DNA of 52,800 nucleotides from Candidatus Omnitrophota bacterium (GTDB lineage: Bacteria > Ratteibacteria > UBA8468 > B48-G9 > DTJG01): contig JAMCZX010000024.1 of NCBI GenBank assembly GCA_023485205.1, positions 1 through 52,800 of the forward strand, written 5' to 3'. Shown here one piece after another: positions 33,891 through 42,583 of the stretch. Numbering within the stretch: the first letter of the stretch is position 1; each line of letters starts with the position of its first letter. A model generated the notes under the pieces. It saw only the letters and a program-made list of their open reading frames with translations, ran no database searches and was not told the origin of the DNA. A program made the position numbers and the translations under genes.

Positions 33891-35210
33891 ATGGAAAAAT
33901 TACAAATTCTTGAGATATTGCAGGACTGGAATTTCTGGCGGAAAGAACTTGATACAGGAATAAAGAGGAATGAGTATTTGAATATATCTATTAGAAACTT
34001 AAAATCAAATATTGTTTTATGTTTATCAGGTGTAAGAAGAGCCGGGAAATCATATTTAATGAGACAGTTAGCAAAAAAATTGATAGAAGATAATTATGGA
34101 AAAGAAAATATACTAATGATAAATTTTGAGGACCAGAGATTTATGAAATTTTATCCTGGTTTAATAGAAGAAATATATCAGACATATCTTGAATTTTTAA
34201 ATCCATCTAAAATTCCTTTTATTTTCCTTGATGAGGTTCATAATATTCCTGATTGGGAAAGATGGGTAAGGACTATGCATGAACTTGGTAAAGCAAAAAT
34301 TATAGTTTCAGATTCATCCTCCAAATTACTTAAGGGTGAATTTTCTACATTGCTGACCGGAAGGCATTTGGATGTTACTGTATTCCCTTTAAGTTTTAAA
34401 GAATTTTTATACTTCAAAGGCATTAATATAAATAGTCCTCTTGATATAGTTTCAAAAAAAATAGAAATCAAAAGATTTTTGAAAGAATACACTGAAATGG
34501 GCGGGTTTCCTGAAATTTCTTTTTCTGAAGAAAAAAAAAGATTATTGATGAGCTATTTTGAAGATATAATAACAAAAGATATTGAAAAAAGGTATCACAT
34601 CAAAAAAACTGAAGTTTTAAGTTCTCTTGCCAGGTTTTATCTTTCAAATATCTCAAAACCAATAACATTTAATTCTGTGAGAAAATTTTTAAATACAAGT
34701 ACAGTTACAGTGGAAAAATTTTCATCATATCTTGAAGAAACAAATCTAATATTTTTCCTTAAAAAATTTTCTTTTTTAGTTAAAGAACAGGAAAAATCAG
34801 CTAAAAAAGTATATTCCATAGATCCAGGTATTTCAAATTCAACAGGTTTTAGGTTTACAGAAAATTTTGGCAGGCTAATGGAAAATATTGTTGCAGTTGA
34901 GTTGGAAAGAAGAAAAAGATCGGAAGAGCACACGTCAATATATTATTTTAAAGAAAATGAAAAAGAGATTGATTTTCTGATTAAGGCAGGATTAAACGTT
35001 GACGGATTAATTCAGGTGTGTAAAGAAATTAATGATTATAATGTAAAAAACAGGGAATTAAAAATTCTTATAAAGGGTATGAAAAAATTTAAAATAAATA
35101 ATAGTGTCATAATTACTGAGGATTATGAAGCGCAGGAAAAAATTGGTTCAAAACGGATAATAGATTATATTCCTTTATGGAGGTATCTTTTAACTTCGGA
35201 AGGATCCTAA
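33891..35210 (+). CDS. AAA ATPase with DUF4143 C-terminal domain (2)
   Basis: 439 residues. Walker A SGVRRAGKSYLMRQ lies near 46-59 and Walker B PFIFLDEVHNIPDWERW near 111-127. The DUF4143 region ends in KEIDFLIKAGLNVDGLIQVCKE, where the nuclease-like Glu is replaced by Gln (LIQV), a form seen in one subfamily of these ATPases. It is more AT-rich than the first DUF4143 gene. It runs convergently into the AbiEii gene, overlapping its end by 21 bp, so the two read through one another's 3' ends. Function unknown; the neighbourhood is accessory. Confidence 0.85.
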   Translation: MEKLQILEILQDWNFWRKELDTGIKRNEYLNISIRNLKSNIVLCLSGVRRAGKSYLMRQLAKKLIEDNYGKENILMINFEDQRFMKFYPGLIEEIYQTYLEFLNPSKIPFIFLDEVHNIPDWERWVRTMHELGKAKIIVSDSSSKLLKGEFSTLLTGRHLDVTVFPLSFKEFLYFKGININSPLDIVSKKIEIKRFLKEYTEMGGFPEISFSEEKKRLLMSYFEDIITKDIEKRYHIKKTEVLSSLARFYLSNISKPITFNSVRKFLNTSTVTVEKFSSYLEETNLIFFLKKFSFLVKEQEKSAKKVYSIDPGISNSTGFRFTENFGRLMENIVAVELERRKRSEEHTSIYYFKENEKEIDFLIKAGLNVDGLIQVCKEINDYNVKNRELKILIKGMKKFKINNSVIITEDYEAQEKIGSKRIIDYIPLWRYLLTSEGS

Positions 35211-36002
35211 AAGAGAAAGCAGATTTTTTTGAGTTAAAAGATTCCTGTCTTTCTGCCTTTCAAGAAAAGGGAAAACATCATCAATAACAATTTCCCATCT
35301 TATCTTTTTGATATGCTCTGCTAAAATGTTTTTCCAGTTTTTATTGTTGATTTTCGGCCCTTTCCATTTTGTCTGATGCAATGCCTTGTTAAGCAAAATA
35401 AAATTTGGTGTTGGCCAGGATGGGTCTGCAAGCATCCATACCAAATCAAAAATATCCCGTCCTTTTGTATACTTTCTATTGAGAATTGCATGCAGTTTCC
35501 CGGCAAAAAGTGAAGCCTTATCATAATGTAAAATGTTTATCAGGACATATCGTCTTATAAGTGTGGCAGAGGTTGATGCTCCCTGGGGCGGGTTTGTATC
35601 AATTTCAATTTTTACAGATATAACCTCATTTTTATGAGGTGAAAGATTGAGTTCATATAAAAGTCCCGAAAAATTAATGAATGCATTTATAACAGGTTTT
35701 TTATCCTGGACTTTAATAGTAATATTATAATCTTCTGCTTCAAAATCTCTTTTAATATTTGATACGATTTTATCAAAATTGATTTTTTTTGAAGGTAGCA
35801 ATGAGAAATCCAGATCTTCAGAATATCTTGGCATGGAATATAAAAATCTCATAACTGTTCCTCCTACAAAAGCCATATTTAAAAATGCTTTGCTATCCTG
35901 CATTGATTGTAATATGCGGGCTTGTAAATATTCACGGACAATGCTTCTTTTAATAAGAATATCAGGATGTTGCTTTATAATCTGATTTAAATATTCTTTC
36001 AT
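35190..36002 (-). CDS. AbiEii-type nucleotidyltransferase toxin
   Basis: 270 residues with the MNT/AbiEii signature AFVGGTVMRFLYSMPRYSEDLDFSL (the GG-T...R.S.DLDF core) and the later LFAGKLHAILNRKYTKGRDIFDLVW helix motif. AbiEii toxins transfer nucleotides to tRNA or other targets and, with AbiEi, act as a type IV toxin-antitoxin system in phage abortive infection. It is encoded after, and overlaps by 41 bp, the AbiEi-like gene on the same strand, the standard order antitoxin then toxin. The 3' end overlaps the convergent DUF4143 gene. All visible core motifs are intact. Confidence 0.87.
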   Translation of the reverse strand: MKEYLNQIIKQHPDILIKRSIVREYLQARILQSMQDSKAFLNMAFVGGTVMRFLYSMPRYSEDLDFSLLPSKKINFDKIVSNIKRDFEAEDYNITIKVQDKKPVINAFINFSGLLYELNLSPHKNEVISVKIEIDTNPPQGASTSATLIRRYVLINILHYDKASLFAGKLHAILNRKYTKGRDIFDLVWMLADPSWPTPNFILLNKALHQTKWKGPKINNKNWKNILAEHIKKIRWEIVIDDVFPFLERQKDRNLLTQKNLLSLLGSFRS

Positions 36003-36597
36003 AATTTTTTGTTATTCTGATAAGTTTTGGAATTTTTGATTTTTGAGCAAATGACATAAGAATTTTTATATCAATAGAATCTAAATTCTGAAGTCTCAGT
36101 TCTTCCAAAAAACCTTCTTTATCAGAATAGGGGGTTAAGTAAATTAAATCCAGAAGTGCTTTTTCCGGTGATGCAATAAAAACTTTTACGTTATTTGATA
36201 TTACTATTTCCTGGTATCCCCAAAAAAAATCTTTTTTAATATGTTTAAATTGGAATTCACCAAAATGAGTGTGTATTTTTTCTCCTCTGCCTGTTGTAAC
36301 ACTTGTAATCACAGGGACATATTCCGGAATAAGTTCGTAATGCGCAAGTGCAGATTGAAGACTTACGTAAGAAACGTTTTTTATTTTGTTTGCAATCAAA
36401 AATGGATGAGGTTGAATTTCTCTATATGGTTGTGCTATTACATATAACCCCTTTCGCAATTGTACCAATTTTCCTGTTGCTGTCCATCGGGTTAATTGTT
36501 TGTGAATATTATCAGGTGTTACATTGCCAGCTAATAATATAGAAGATGAAAATATAGATTCGCCATTCAATAATTTTAATAATTGTTCAAATTTCAT
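35962..36597 (-). CDS. AbiEi-type antitoxin
   Basis: 211 residues: an N-terminal winged helix (about 1-60, ending RKGLYVIAQPY) and an AbiEi C-terminal domain (YVSLQSALAHYELIPEYVP, TTGRGEKIHTHFGEFQFKHI, ASPEKALLDLIYL). The DNA-binding N-terminus represses its own operon and the C-terminus neutralises the toxin in characterised AbiE systems. It leads the pair on the minus strand, starting about 70 bp from the end of tRNA-Ala, which also reads on the minus strand. Confidence 0.87.
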   Translation of the reverse strand: MKFEQLLKLLNGESIFSSSILLAGNVTPDNIHKQLTRWTATGKLVQLRKGLYVIAQPYREIQPHPFLIANKIKNVSYVSLQSALAHYELIPEYVPVITSVTTGRGEKIHTHFGEFQFKHIKKDFFWGYQEIVISNNVKVFIASPEKALLDLIYLTPYSDKEGFLEELRLQNLDSIDIKILMSFAQKSKIPKLIRITKNYERIFKSDYKATS

Positions 36598-36632
36598 AGC
36601 AATAAAATACCATAAATGTCCTTTTATTGCAA

Positions 36633-36684
36633 TTCAAATCCCTTTTCTTATGAAGAAATTATCGTGGAGGATAAGGGATTTGAA
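36633..36684 (-). repeat. Inverted copy of the tRNA-Ala T-arm
   Basis: TTCAAATCCCTT at 36633-36644 is a perfect 12-bp inverse of the T-loop/T-stem strand inside tRNA-Ala (36673-36684), with 28 bases between. In the transcript the downstream copy could pair with the tRNA's own 3' T-arm strand. The loop carries TTTCTTC, also present behind the other two tRNAs. Confidence 0.85.
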
Positions 36685-36737
36685 CCCTTGACCCCCAGAC
36701 TGCCAGCCTGGTGCTCTCCCAATTGAGCTAATCCCCC
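36665..36737 (-). tRNA. tRNA-Ala (GGC)
   Basis: 73 nt on the minus strand. The acceptor is GGGGGAT/ATCCTCC with one G-T pair, D-arm GCTC/GAGC, anticodon stem CCAGG/TCTGG with loop CTGGCAG (anticodon GGC), and T-arm AAGGG-TTCAAAT-CCCTT. Discriminator A; CCA is not encoded. It is followed downstream by an inverted copy of its T-arm. Confidence 0.95.
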
Positions 36738-36773
36738 TGATAGATACTATTCTTGATGTTTTATGATATTTCT

Positions 36774-36801
36774 ATTATAATTTCTTTGATAGTTATGTCA
36801 A
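36774..36801 (-). promoter_or_regulatory. Promoter of tRNA-Ala
   Basis: On the minus strand TTGACA (36796-36801), 16 bp, TATAAT (36774-36779). Transcription would begin about 30 bases before the tRNA. Confidence 0.7.
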
Positions 36802-36831
36802 AATTTTCTGAATTTATTAAATGGGGAGAAA

Positions 36832-37776
36832 ATGAAAAAGATTGCCTGTATAGGTCTTATTGTTGCTGATTTTGTTATTAAACCTGTAACTCAGTTACCG
36901 GAAAAAGGTAAGATAACTCTTGTTGATACTGCAGAACTCCATATTGGTGGTTGTGCCGCAAACACGGCTATCGTTGCCAAAAATCTTGGTTCAGAAGTTT
37001 CTGTTATCGGAAAAGTCGGGAATGATGCACTTGGAGAATTTCTTATTAACGAACTAAAAAAAGCAGGTATAGAAATTTCTGCGATAAAAATTGATAAAGA
37101 TATAACTTCTTCAGGAACGTCTGTTCTTGTTCATTCTGATGGTGAAAGGTCTTTTATCCACTCAATCGGTGCAAATGGAAAGCTAACCTGTGAGGACATG
37201 GATTTCCAGTATCTTGAAAATTTCGCGGTTATACATATTGGCGGAGTTCTTTTAATGGATAGCCTTGAAGATGAAAATCTTGAAAAATTATGTAGACAAA
37301 TCAAGAACATGAATAAAATTCTTACTGTGGATACAGCCTGGGATTTTAAAGGGAAATGGCTTTCTGTAATAGAGAAAAGTTTACCTTATATGGATTACTT
37401 CTTACCAAGCATTGAAGAGGCAAAAATGATTTCAGGAAAAGAAAATGCAGAAGAAATATGCAAATTTTTTCTTGATAGAGGAGTCCAGAATGTCTGTTTA
37501 AAAATGGGCGGTAATGGTTCTTTAATAATGAATAAAACAGAAAAATATTATTTTCCGCCAATACCTGTGGATGTGGTAAGCACGTTAGGCGCCGGGGATG
37601 CCTATATAGGAGGTTTTCTTGTTGGTCTTTTAAAGGAATATAGTTTTCAAAATTGCGGACTTCTTGCAAACATTACAGGTGCACAAGCAGTTACTTCAAT
37701 GGGAGCGACAAGTGGAATTAAAAATTGGAAAGGGCTTCTGGATTTTGCCAAAAAACACAATCTTGCTTTACCTTAA
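36832..37776 (+). CDS. PfkB-family carbohydrate kinase
   Basis: 314 residues of the ribokinase/PfkB fold. The N-terminal signature is HIGGCAANTAIVAKNLGSEVSVIGKVGNDALGEFL, and the C-terminal active-site motif is STLGAGDAYIGGFLVG with the catalytic Asp in GAGD. Such kinases phosphorylate sugars or nucleosides; the substrate cannot be fixed from sequence. GGGGAG lies shortly before the ATG. Its end overlaps the start of the LptD-like gene in another frame. Possible links to outer-membrane glycan precursor supply are speculative. Confidence 0.9.
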   Translation: MKKIACIGLIVADFVIKPVTQLPEKGKITLVDTAELHIGGCAANTAIVAKNLGSEVSVIGKVGNDALGEFLINELKKAGIEISAIKIDKDITSSGTSVLVHSDGERSFIHSIGANGKLTCEDMDFQYLENFAVIHIGGVLLMDSLEDENLEKLCRQIKNMNKILTVDTAWDFKGKWLSVIEKSLPYMDYFLPSIEEAKMISGKENAEEICKFFLDRGVQNVCLKMGGNGSLIMNKTEKYYFPPIPVDVVSTLGAGDAYIGGFLVGLLKEYSFQNCGLLANITGAQAVTSMGATSGIKNWKGLLDFAKKHNLALP

Positions 37777-39640
37777 AATTTTAATTTTTTCATTTTTTTT
37801 TGCTATCTCTGCTTTTCCTGCAGAAATTACATGCACAGCCAATAAGGTAATAGCCACACTTAATAAAAATAAAACCATCAAAAAAATCATTTTTGAGGGG
37901 AACGTTGTTTTCACTTACAAAAATATTAAAATTTTGACTGATAAAGCAGTCGTTGACCCTGTCCAACATACCATCTATATAAAAGGGATAGCACACTTTA
38001 TAAGAAAGTCAGTAAAGGTAAAAGCCAGGGGTATATCATATAACTATAAAAAAAATACAGGTACTTTTAAGAATGTTTATTTTTCATATATACCAATATA
38101 TGGAAGGGCTGAAAAGGTAGTTAAGAAAGGCAATACATATATACTCTATAATGGATATGTAACAACATGCCCCAGGAAACCCGAGCCTGTTTACCGTGTC
38201 CAGTCAAAAAAAATCATGATTTCCTCTAAAACAAAAAAAATAACTGCAAGAAATATAAAAATCTATATTGGAAACATTCCTGTTTTTTATTTTCCTGTTT
38301 TTTCCCAGTCAATAACTGCCAAAAAGCCATTTATTGAAATCAGACCGGGATACCAGACTGAAATAGGTAAAACCATGGATATTATTTTTAACAATTCCTC
38401 GTATAATATAAATAGTTCCGAAAAACTTAATCTCGGAACAAGTGCTACGGAAGCAGGCTGGTCACTGGAAAATGATAAAAATAAGAATCAACGGCTTGAT
38501 GCCTATTTAATAAAAAAATACAGTGAAAACAGTCTTTTATACGGTATTTTTGGGCAGTTTCAGCAAAATTTTTCTAAGGGTAATAATGTAATTTTTGACT
38601 GGAGGGATGTCAGGGATGAAACTACTTTTCAGGACTATTTTTATAGCCAGTTTATTAAAAAAAGTGAAAATCCCAACTATTTTTATTACACAAAAACATT
38701 TCCCGGCAGCATATTTGACTTCGGTATCCAGGACCATGCAGGAGAATCTTTACTTTTTCCTGACAGGTTTCCGGACATAAATTATACCAAACCATTTTTT
38801 AACGCGGGTAATTTACTGGCAGGTTTTAATTCATCCTGGACGCGATTTTCAAATCTGTCCTATCCTGTAACAGACAGGGCTTATAACAGTATTTCTTTAG
38901 AGGAGCCTTTTAATGTTTCATACGGTAAAATCTCACCTTTTTTACAATTAACAGATATTTATTATCACAATCAATCAACCAATATGGATAACTTTGTACC
39001 CAAGATAGGGATTAAAACTGATATGCTGTTTAAAAGGGTTGATGGCAGATATACTGATTTCTTATCACCTGCATTTTCTTTTTATTCACAATATCCTTCA
39101 GAAAAAACCGTACCATTTAACTTTGATTTGCTTGACTATAACCCTTCTGCAAGTTTTCTTGGCGCTGATGTTTCATGGAGCAGATGGAAAGAAAATAAAA
39201 ATATTGCCAATGTTTTGGTGCAAAATTCCTACAACATAAATACGAATAAATTTCAGGATAGTATTGAATCATATAATTTTTCGCTATCTAAAGAGATTGG
39301 AATTTCCGGCCAGCAGCTCTTTAATTTTTCTGACGGTGGGATGACTGAAAATATAAATACATTATCTTTTAAAAAATCCTCTTCTTATACTTTTTCCATT
39401 GGAAATGAGTTTGATAAGGGTTATATCAATGCAATTTCAGCAGGTATGACAAGAAAAATTGGCTCTAAATGGAAATTCAATGCTAATATCTATTATGACT
39501 TAAACGGGAGTTCTCTTAATGAATGGTCTTTTAACATAGAAAAAAAAGTTAAATGTTTTGTTGTGGGGCTAACCGTTATACGAAGTAACGTAACGTCAGT
39601 TTATTTTACTATCATCCCTGCGGCATTTTCAAAATTTTAG
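37745..39640 (+). CDS. LptD/OstA-like outer-membrane protein
   Basis: About 631 residues from TTG 37745, chosen because it gives a proper signal peptide (MPKNTILLYLKILIFSFFFA, cut near AFPA-EIT); no ATG exists nearby and TTG 37763 is an alternative. The N-terminal OstA/LptA-like beta-jellyroll (about 25-190) has KIIFEGNVVFTYKNIKILTDKAVVDP and VKARGISYNYKKNTGTFKNV. It includes a YVTTCPRKPEP segment as in LptD-type proteins. The rest is rich in alternating aromatic strands and ends in Phe, as expected of an outer-membrane barrel. LptD inserts lipopolysaccharide. At 631 residues it is short for LptD. The start overlaps pfkB by about 30 bp. Confidence 0.72.
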   Translation: MPKNTILLYLKILIFSFFFAISAFPAEITCTANKVIATLNKNKTIKKIIFEGNVVFTYKNIKILTDKAVVDPVQHTIYIKGIAHFIRKSVKVKARGISYNYKKNTGTFKNVYFSYIPIYGRAEKVVKKGNTYILYNGYVTTCPRKPEPVYRVQSKKIMISSKTKKITARNIKIYIGNIPVFYFPVFSQSITAKKPFIEIRPGYQTEIGKTMDIIFNNSSYNINSSEKLNLGTSATEAGWSLENDKNKNQRLDAYLIKKYSENSLLYGIFGQFQQNFSKGNNVIFDWRDVRDETTFQDYFYSQFIKKSENPNYFYYTKTFPGSIFDFGIQDHAGESLLFPDRFPDINYTKPFFNAGNLLAGFNSSWTRFSNLSYPVTDRAYNSISLEEPFNVSYGKISPFLQLTDIYYHNQSTNMDNFVPKIGIKTDMLFKRVDGRYTDFLSPAFSFYSQYPSEKTVPFNFDLLDYNPSASFLGADVSWSRWKENKNIANVLVQNSYNINTNKFQDSIESYNFSLSKEIGISGQQLFNFSDGGMTENINTLSFKKSSSYTFSIGNEFDKGYINAISAGMTRKIGSKWKFNANIYYDLNGSSLNEWSFNIEKKVKCFVVGLTVIRSNVTSVYFTIIPAAFSKF

Positions 39641-39662
39641 AAATATTGGGGGAGAAGAAAAA

Positions 39663-40403
39663 ATGGAAATTCTAAGAAAAGATAAAAGAAGATTTGACCA
39701 GCTGAGGCCCATCAAAATTACGAGAAACGTCAATAAATATGCACTTGGCTCTGCCTTGATTGAGATGGGGGATACGAAAGTTTTATGCTGCGTGTCTATG
39801 GAGGAAAAAGTCCCTCTTTTTTTAAAAAATACGGGAAGCGGGTGGCTTACTGCCGAGTATGGAATGATGCCACTTTCATGTCCTGAAAGAATCATGAGGA
39901 CAAGCTACTCCTCCGGTAGGAATATGGAGATTCAAAGACTTGTTGGCAGGGCATTAAGGTCAATTGTTTACTTAAAAAACCTTGGGGAAAAGACGTTATG
40001 GATTGACTGTGACGTTATCCAGGCTGATGGAGGGACAAGAACTGCTGCCATTAATGGCTCGTTTATTGCTCTTGTGGATGCTCTTTATGTTTTAAACAAA
40101 AGAAACATTCTGGCAATTCCAGCGCTAAAGGATTATATATCCGCCATTAGTGTGGGTATAGTTAACGGGGAGTGTTATTTGGACCTTTCTTACAGCGAGG
40201 ATTCCATAGCACAGGTGGATTTTAATGTTGTTATGAATGGCAGGGGTGAATTTGTGGAACTCCAGGGAACTGCAGAAGGGGCTTCTTTTTCAAAAGAGCT
40301 TCTTGATAAGATTATTGCTCTGGCGGGTAATGGTATAAAGGAGATTATAACAATCCAGAAAGACACATTAAAAGATGAAATTAAAAGTTTACTTGGCAAG
40401 TAA
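39663..40403 (+). CDS. rph: Ribonuclease PH
   Basis: 246 residues. The RNase PH hallmarks are present: RRFDQLRPIKITRNVNKYALGSALIEMGDTKVLC near the start, LTAEYGMMPLSCPERIMRT, the RNA-binding GRNMEIQRLVGRALRS and the catalytic DCDVIQADGGTRTAAINGSFIAL. It trims tRNA 3' ends by phosphorolysis. That is of note here because the tRNAs in this window lack encoded CCA and carry structured 3' trailers. GGGGGAG precedes the ATG. It overlaps the rdgB gene by 29 bp, a common rph-rdgB pairing. Confidence 0.96.
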   Translation: MEILRKDKRRFDQLRPIKITRNVNKYALGSALIEMGDTKVLCCVSMEEKVPLFLKNTGSGWLTAEYGMMPLSCPERIMRTSYSSGRNMEIQRLVGRALRSIVYLKNLGEKTLWIDCDVIQADGGTRTAAINGSFIALVDALYVLNKRNILAIPALKDYISAISVGIVNGECYLDLSYSEDSIAQVDFNVVMNGRGEFVELQGTAEGASFSKELLDKIIALAGNGIKEIITIQKDTLKDEIKSLLGK

Positions 40404-40968
40404 AAACAGAAAAAAAGCCAAAGAGGTTCAAACAATTCTTGATAGGTATGGCATAGAGGTACATCTTCCCGGCAGGGACATGGAATTTCCTCCTGAAGAC
40501 TCAGATACTTTTGAAGGAAATGCTCTTAATAAAGCTATTTTTTTATCAAAATTTTATCCGGATGATGCTGTTATTGCTGATGATTCCGGGCTTGTCGTTT
40601 ATGCATTAGGGGGCAAGCCAGGCGTTTATTCGTCAAGATTTGCAGGACCGGAGAAATCTGATGCCCAAAATATAAAAAAATTATTAGAGCATATGGAAAA
40701 CGTAAAAAACAGGAAGGCATATTTTATCTGTGTTTCAGCAGTTGTCCTGCCAGGTGGCAAAAGTAAAACATTTGAAGGCAGACTTTATGGTGTAATAACA
40801 AAAGAAGAAAGAGGGAATAACGGTTTTGGTTATGACCCGGTATTTGAAATCCCAGGGATTAAAAAAACCGTTGCCGAGTTATCAGAAGAAGCAAAAGATA
40901 ATATCAGCCATAGAGGAAAAGCATTAAGAAAATTAGCCAAACATCTCACCTGTTTAAACAAATTTTAG
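40375..40968 (+). CDS. rdgB: XTP/dITP pyrophosphatase (HAM1/RdgB)
   Basis: 197 residues. Family motifs include LASKNRKKAKEVQTIL at the start, the metal-binding ADDSGLVVYALGGKPGVYSSRFAG and the C-terminal GNNGFGYDPVFEIPG followed by ISHRGKALRKL. It removes deaminated purine triphosphates from the nucleotide pool. The start lies inside the end of rph in another frame. Length is normal. Confidence 0.96.
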   Translation: MKLKVYLASKNRKKAKEVQTILDRYGIEVHLPGRDMEFPPEDSDTFEGNALNKAIFLSKFYPDDAVIADDSGLVVYALGGKPGVYSSRFAGPEKSDAQNIKKLLEHMENVKNRKAYFICVSAVVLPGGKSKTFEGRLYGVITKEERGNNGFGYDPVFEIPGIKKTVAELSEEAKDNISHRGKALRKLAKHLTCLNKF

Positions 40969-40979
40969 ATAATATCACT

Positions 40980-41004
40980 TTACTTTATATTGAATTTAAA
41001 GTAA
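40980..41004 (+). promoter_or_regulatory. Palindrome before third DUF4143 gene
   Basis: TTACTTTA / TAAAGTAA with a 9-base centre, ending 9 bp before ATG 41014. It could be an operator or a small hairpin over the ribosome-binding region. No clear -35/-10 pair was found. Confidence 0.3.
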
Positions 41005-41013
41005 GATACATTG

Positions 41014-42246
41014 ATGAAAATATACAAAAGAATAATTTTTGACTCTATATCTAAATTTTTATATAGTCCGGATATAATTGTATTGCACGGTGCCAGACAG
41101 GTGGGAAAGACCTATATACTTTATTATATCAAAGATTTCCTTGAAAAAAAAAAAGAGCAGGTGTATTACATTGACCTTGAAGATTCAAGATTTATCAGAA
41201 TTTTGGATTCAGGACCTGATGAGTTTATAATACATTTACAAGAAGAAGGTTTTATATATGGCCCAACAAAAAAAATTTATGTTCTTATAGATGAAATTCA
41301 GTATTTAAAAAATCCATCATCTTTTTTAAAACTTATTGCAGACCATTATATTGGAATAAAACTTATTGTATCTGGTTCTTCAAGTTTTGATATTAAGAAT
41401 AAATTTAAAAATTCTTTGGTGGGAAGAACTGTTAATTTTGATATATTCAACCTTTCATTTAAAGAATTTCTGATATTCAAAAATTATTTATTTGATGAAA
41501 CAATACCATATACCCTTAAAAAAGAAGAGGAACTGCAGGGATTATACAAAGAATATGCTCTATATGGTGGTTATCCTAAAATTGTTATGACGGCTGATAA
41601 GGAAATCAAGGAAAAATATCTCCAGCAGATTATAGATACCTATATAAAAAAAGATATCCGTGACCTTGCTAATATTAAAGATATAAATAAATTTAACAAG
41701 CTTGTTGAGGTTTTGGCTTCACAAAGTGGACAGCTTTTAAATATTACAGAGATTTCAATGACTTGTGGTATAGCAAAACAGACAGTAAACCAGTATATTT
41801 TTCTGTTAGAGCAAACCTATATTTTAAATATTTTAAAACCATTTAGTGCGAATAAAAGGTCAGAATTGTTCAAAACACCAAAAATATTTTTTTATGACAC
41901 AGGATTAATGCAGATGTTATGGTTAAAAGAAATTCCAAGAGAATTATTAGGTCCTGTATTTGAAACAAGTATTCATGCTGAGCTGATAAAAAAATATGGG
42001 ATTGATAAAATAAGATTTTGGCGGACTGCGGATAAAAAAGAGATTGATTTTATTTTATTGCAAAAGGATAAAAAAATACCCATTGAAGCAAAACTTAATT
42101 TTTTACAGGCAAATATCTCCACATTGAAATATTTTAATCAAAATTATAATTCTGAAAATTTTTATATTGTGGCGCTAAAACATAGTATTGAAAAAAAACA
42201 AAACTATATCTATCCATGGGATTTTAAAAATATTGAAAAAAGGTAA
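41014..42246 (+). CDS. AAA ATPase with DUF4143 C-terminal domain (3)
   Basis: 410 residues from ATG 41014; the TTG three bases earlier is less likely. Walker A HGARQVGKTYILYY lies near 22-35 and Walker B IYVLIDEIQYLKNPSSF near 88-104. A winged-helix region follows (ITEISMTCGIAKQTVNQYIFLLEQT), then a DUF4143 end KKEIDFILLQKDKKIPIEAKLN that keeps the D...ExK nuclease-like pattern. It is diverged from the two copies at 32-35 kb, so not a local duplicate. It stands alone between rdgB and tRNA-Met. Function of the family is unknown. Confidence 0.85.
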   Translation: MKIYKRIIFDSISKFLYSPDIIVLHGARQVGKTYILYYIKDFLEKKKEQVYYIDLEDSRFIRILDSGPDEFIIHLQEEGFIYGPTKKIYVLIDEIQYLKNPSSFLKLIADHYIGIKLIVSGSSSFDIKNKFKNSLVGRTVNFDIFNLSFKEFLIFKNYLFDETIPYTLKKEEELQGLYKEYALYGGYPKIVMTADKEIKEKYLQQIIDTYIKKDIRDLANIKDINKFNKLVEVLASQSGQLLNITEISMTCGIAKQTVNQYIFLLEQTYILNILKPFSANKRSELFKTPKIFFYDTGLMQMLWLKEIPRELLGPVFETSIHAELIKKYGIDKIRFWRTADKKEIDFILLQKDKKIPIEAKLNFLQANISTLKYFNQNYNSENFYIVALKHSIEKKQNYIYPWDFKNIEKR

Positions 42247-42255
42247 ATCCTTATT

Positions 42256-42284
42256 TTGGAACAAAAGGTGTCTTAGGTTATAAT
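42256..42284 (+). promoter_or_regulatory. Promoter of tRNA-Met
   Basis: TTGGAA at 42256-42261, 17 bp, TATAAT at 42279-42284; the tRNA begins at 42300. Confidence 0.7.
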
Positions 42285-42299
42285 TATAAATTTACTTAA

Positions 42300-42371
42300 G
42301 GCGGTGTAGCTCAGTAGTAGAGCAGTCGGCTCATACCCGATATGTCAGGGGTTCAAATCCCTTCACCGCCA
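42300..42371 (+). tRNA. tRNA-Met (CAT), elongator-like
   Basis: 72 nt. Acceptor GGCGGTG/CACCGCC, D-arm GCTC/GAGC with a short loop, anticodon stem GTCGG/CCGAT with loop CTCATAC (anticodon CAT), T-arm AGGGG-TTCAAAT-CCCTT, discriminator A, no encoded CCA. The G1-C72 pair and absence of the three G-C pairs argue against initiator tRNA; an Ile2 tRNA with modified C34 is the main alternative. Confidence 0.92.
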
Positions 42372-42528
42372 CGGAATTCTTCCTTGAGAAGGGATTTGAA
42401 TAGAGCGAAGACGTATAGACCCGATGAATAGGAGGGTCTGTGCGAATGGCCGACCCGAGGCGTTTTGGGAGCCGAGGGCGCCAAATCCCTTCACCGCCAC
42501 GATATTCTTCTTTGAAAAGGGATTTGAA
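42372..42528 (+). repeat. tRNA-Met tail element with duplicated tRNA 3' end
   Basis: Order after the tRNA: a perfect inverse of the T-arm (AAGGGATTTGAA, 42389-42400), a core at 42401-42481, a 19-bp exact copy of the tRNA 3' end (42482-42500, original 42354-42372), a TTCTTC spacer and a second inverse T-arm (42517-42528). The core starts TAGAGCGAAG and contains hairpin 1 (42412-42422 with 42434-42444) and hairpin 2 built on GGC-CGA-CCC...GGG-C-GCC. AAGGGATTTG (42389-42398) and CAAATCCCTT (42482-42491) could close a three-way junction around both hairpins. The same design follows tRNA-Lys. Confidence 0.85.
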
Positions 42529-42538
42529 TTCTTTTTTT
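42482..42538 (+). terminator. Probable terminator of the tRNA-Met transcript
   Basis: CAAATCCCTT (42482-42491) pairs with AAGGGATTTG (42517-42526) across a 25-base loop, followed by seven T at 42532-42538. The left arm is the duplicated tRNA 3' end. Confidence 0.55.
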
Positions 42539-42583
42539 CAATAGTAAATATTGGTGATATTATTTATTAAGAGGTGAATAATA

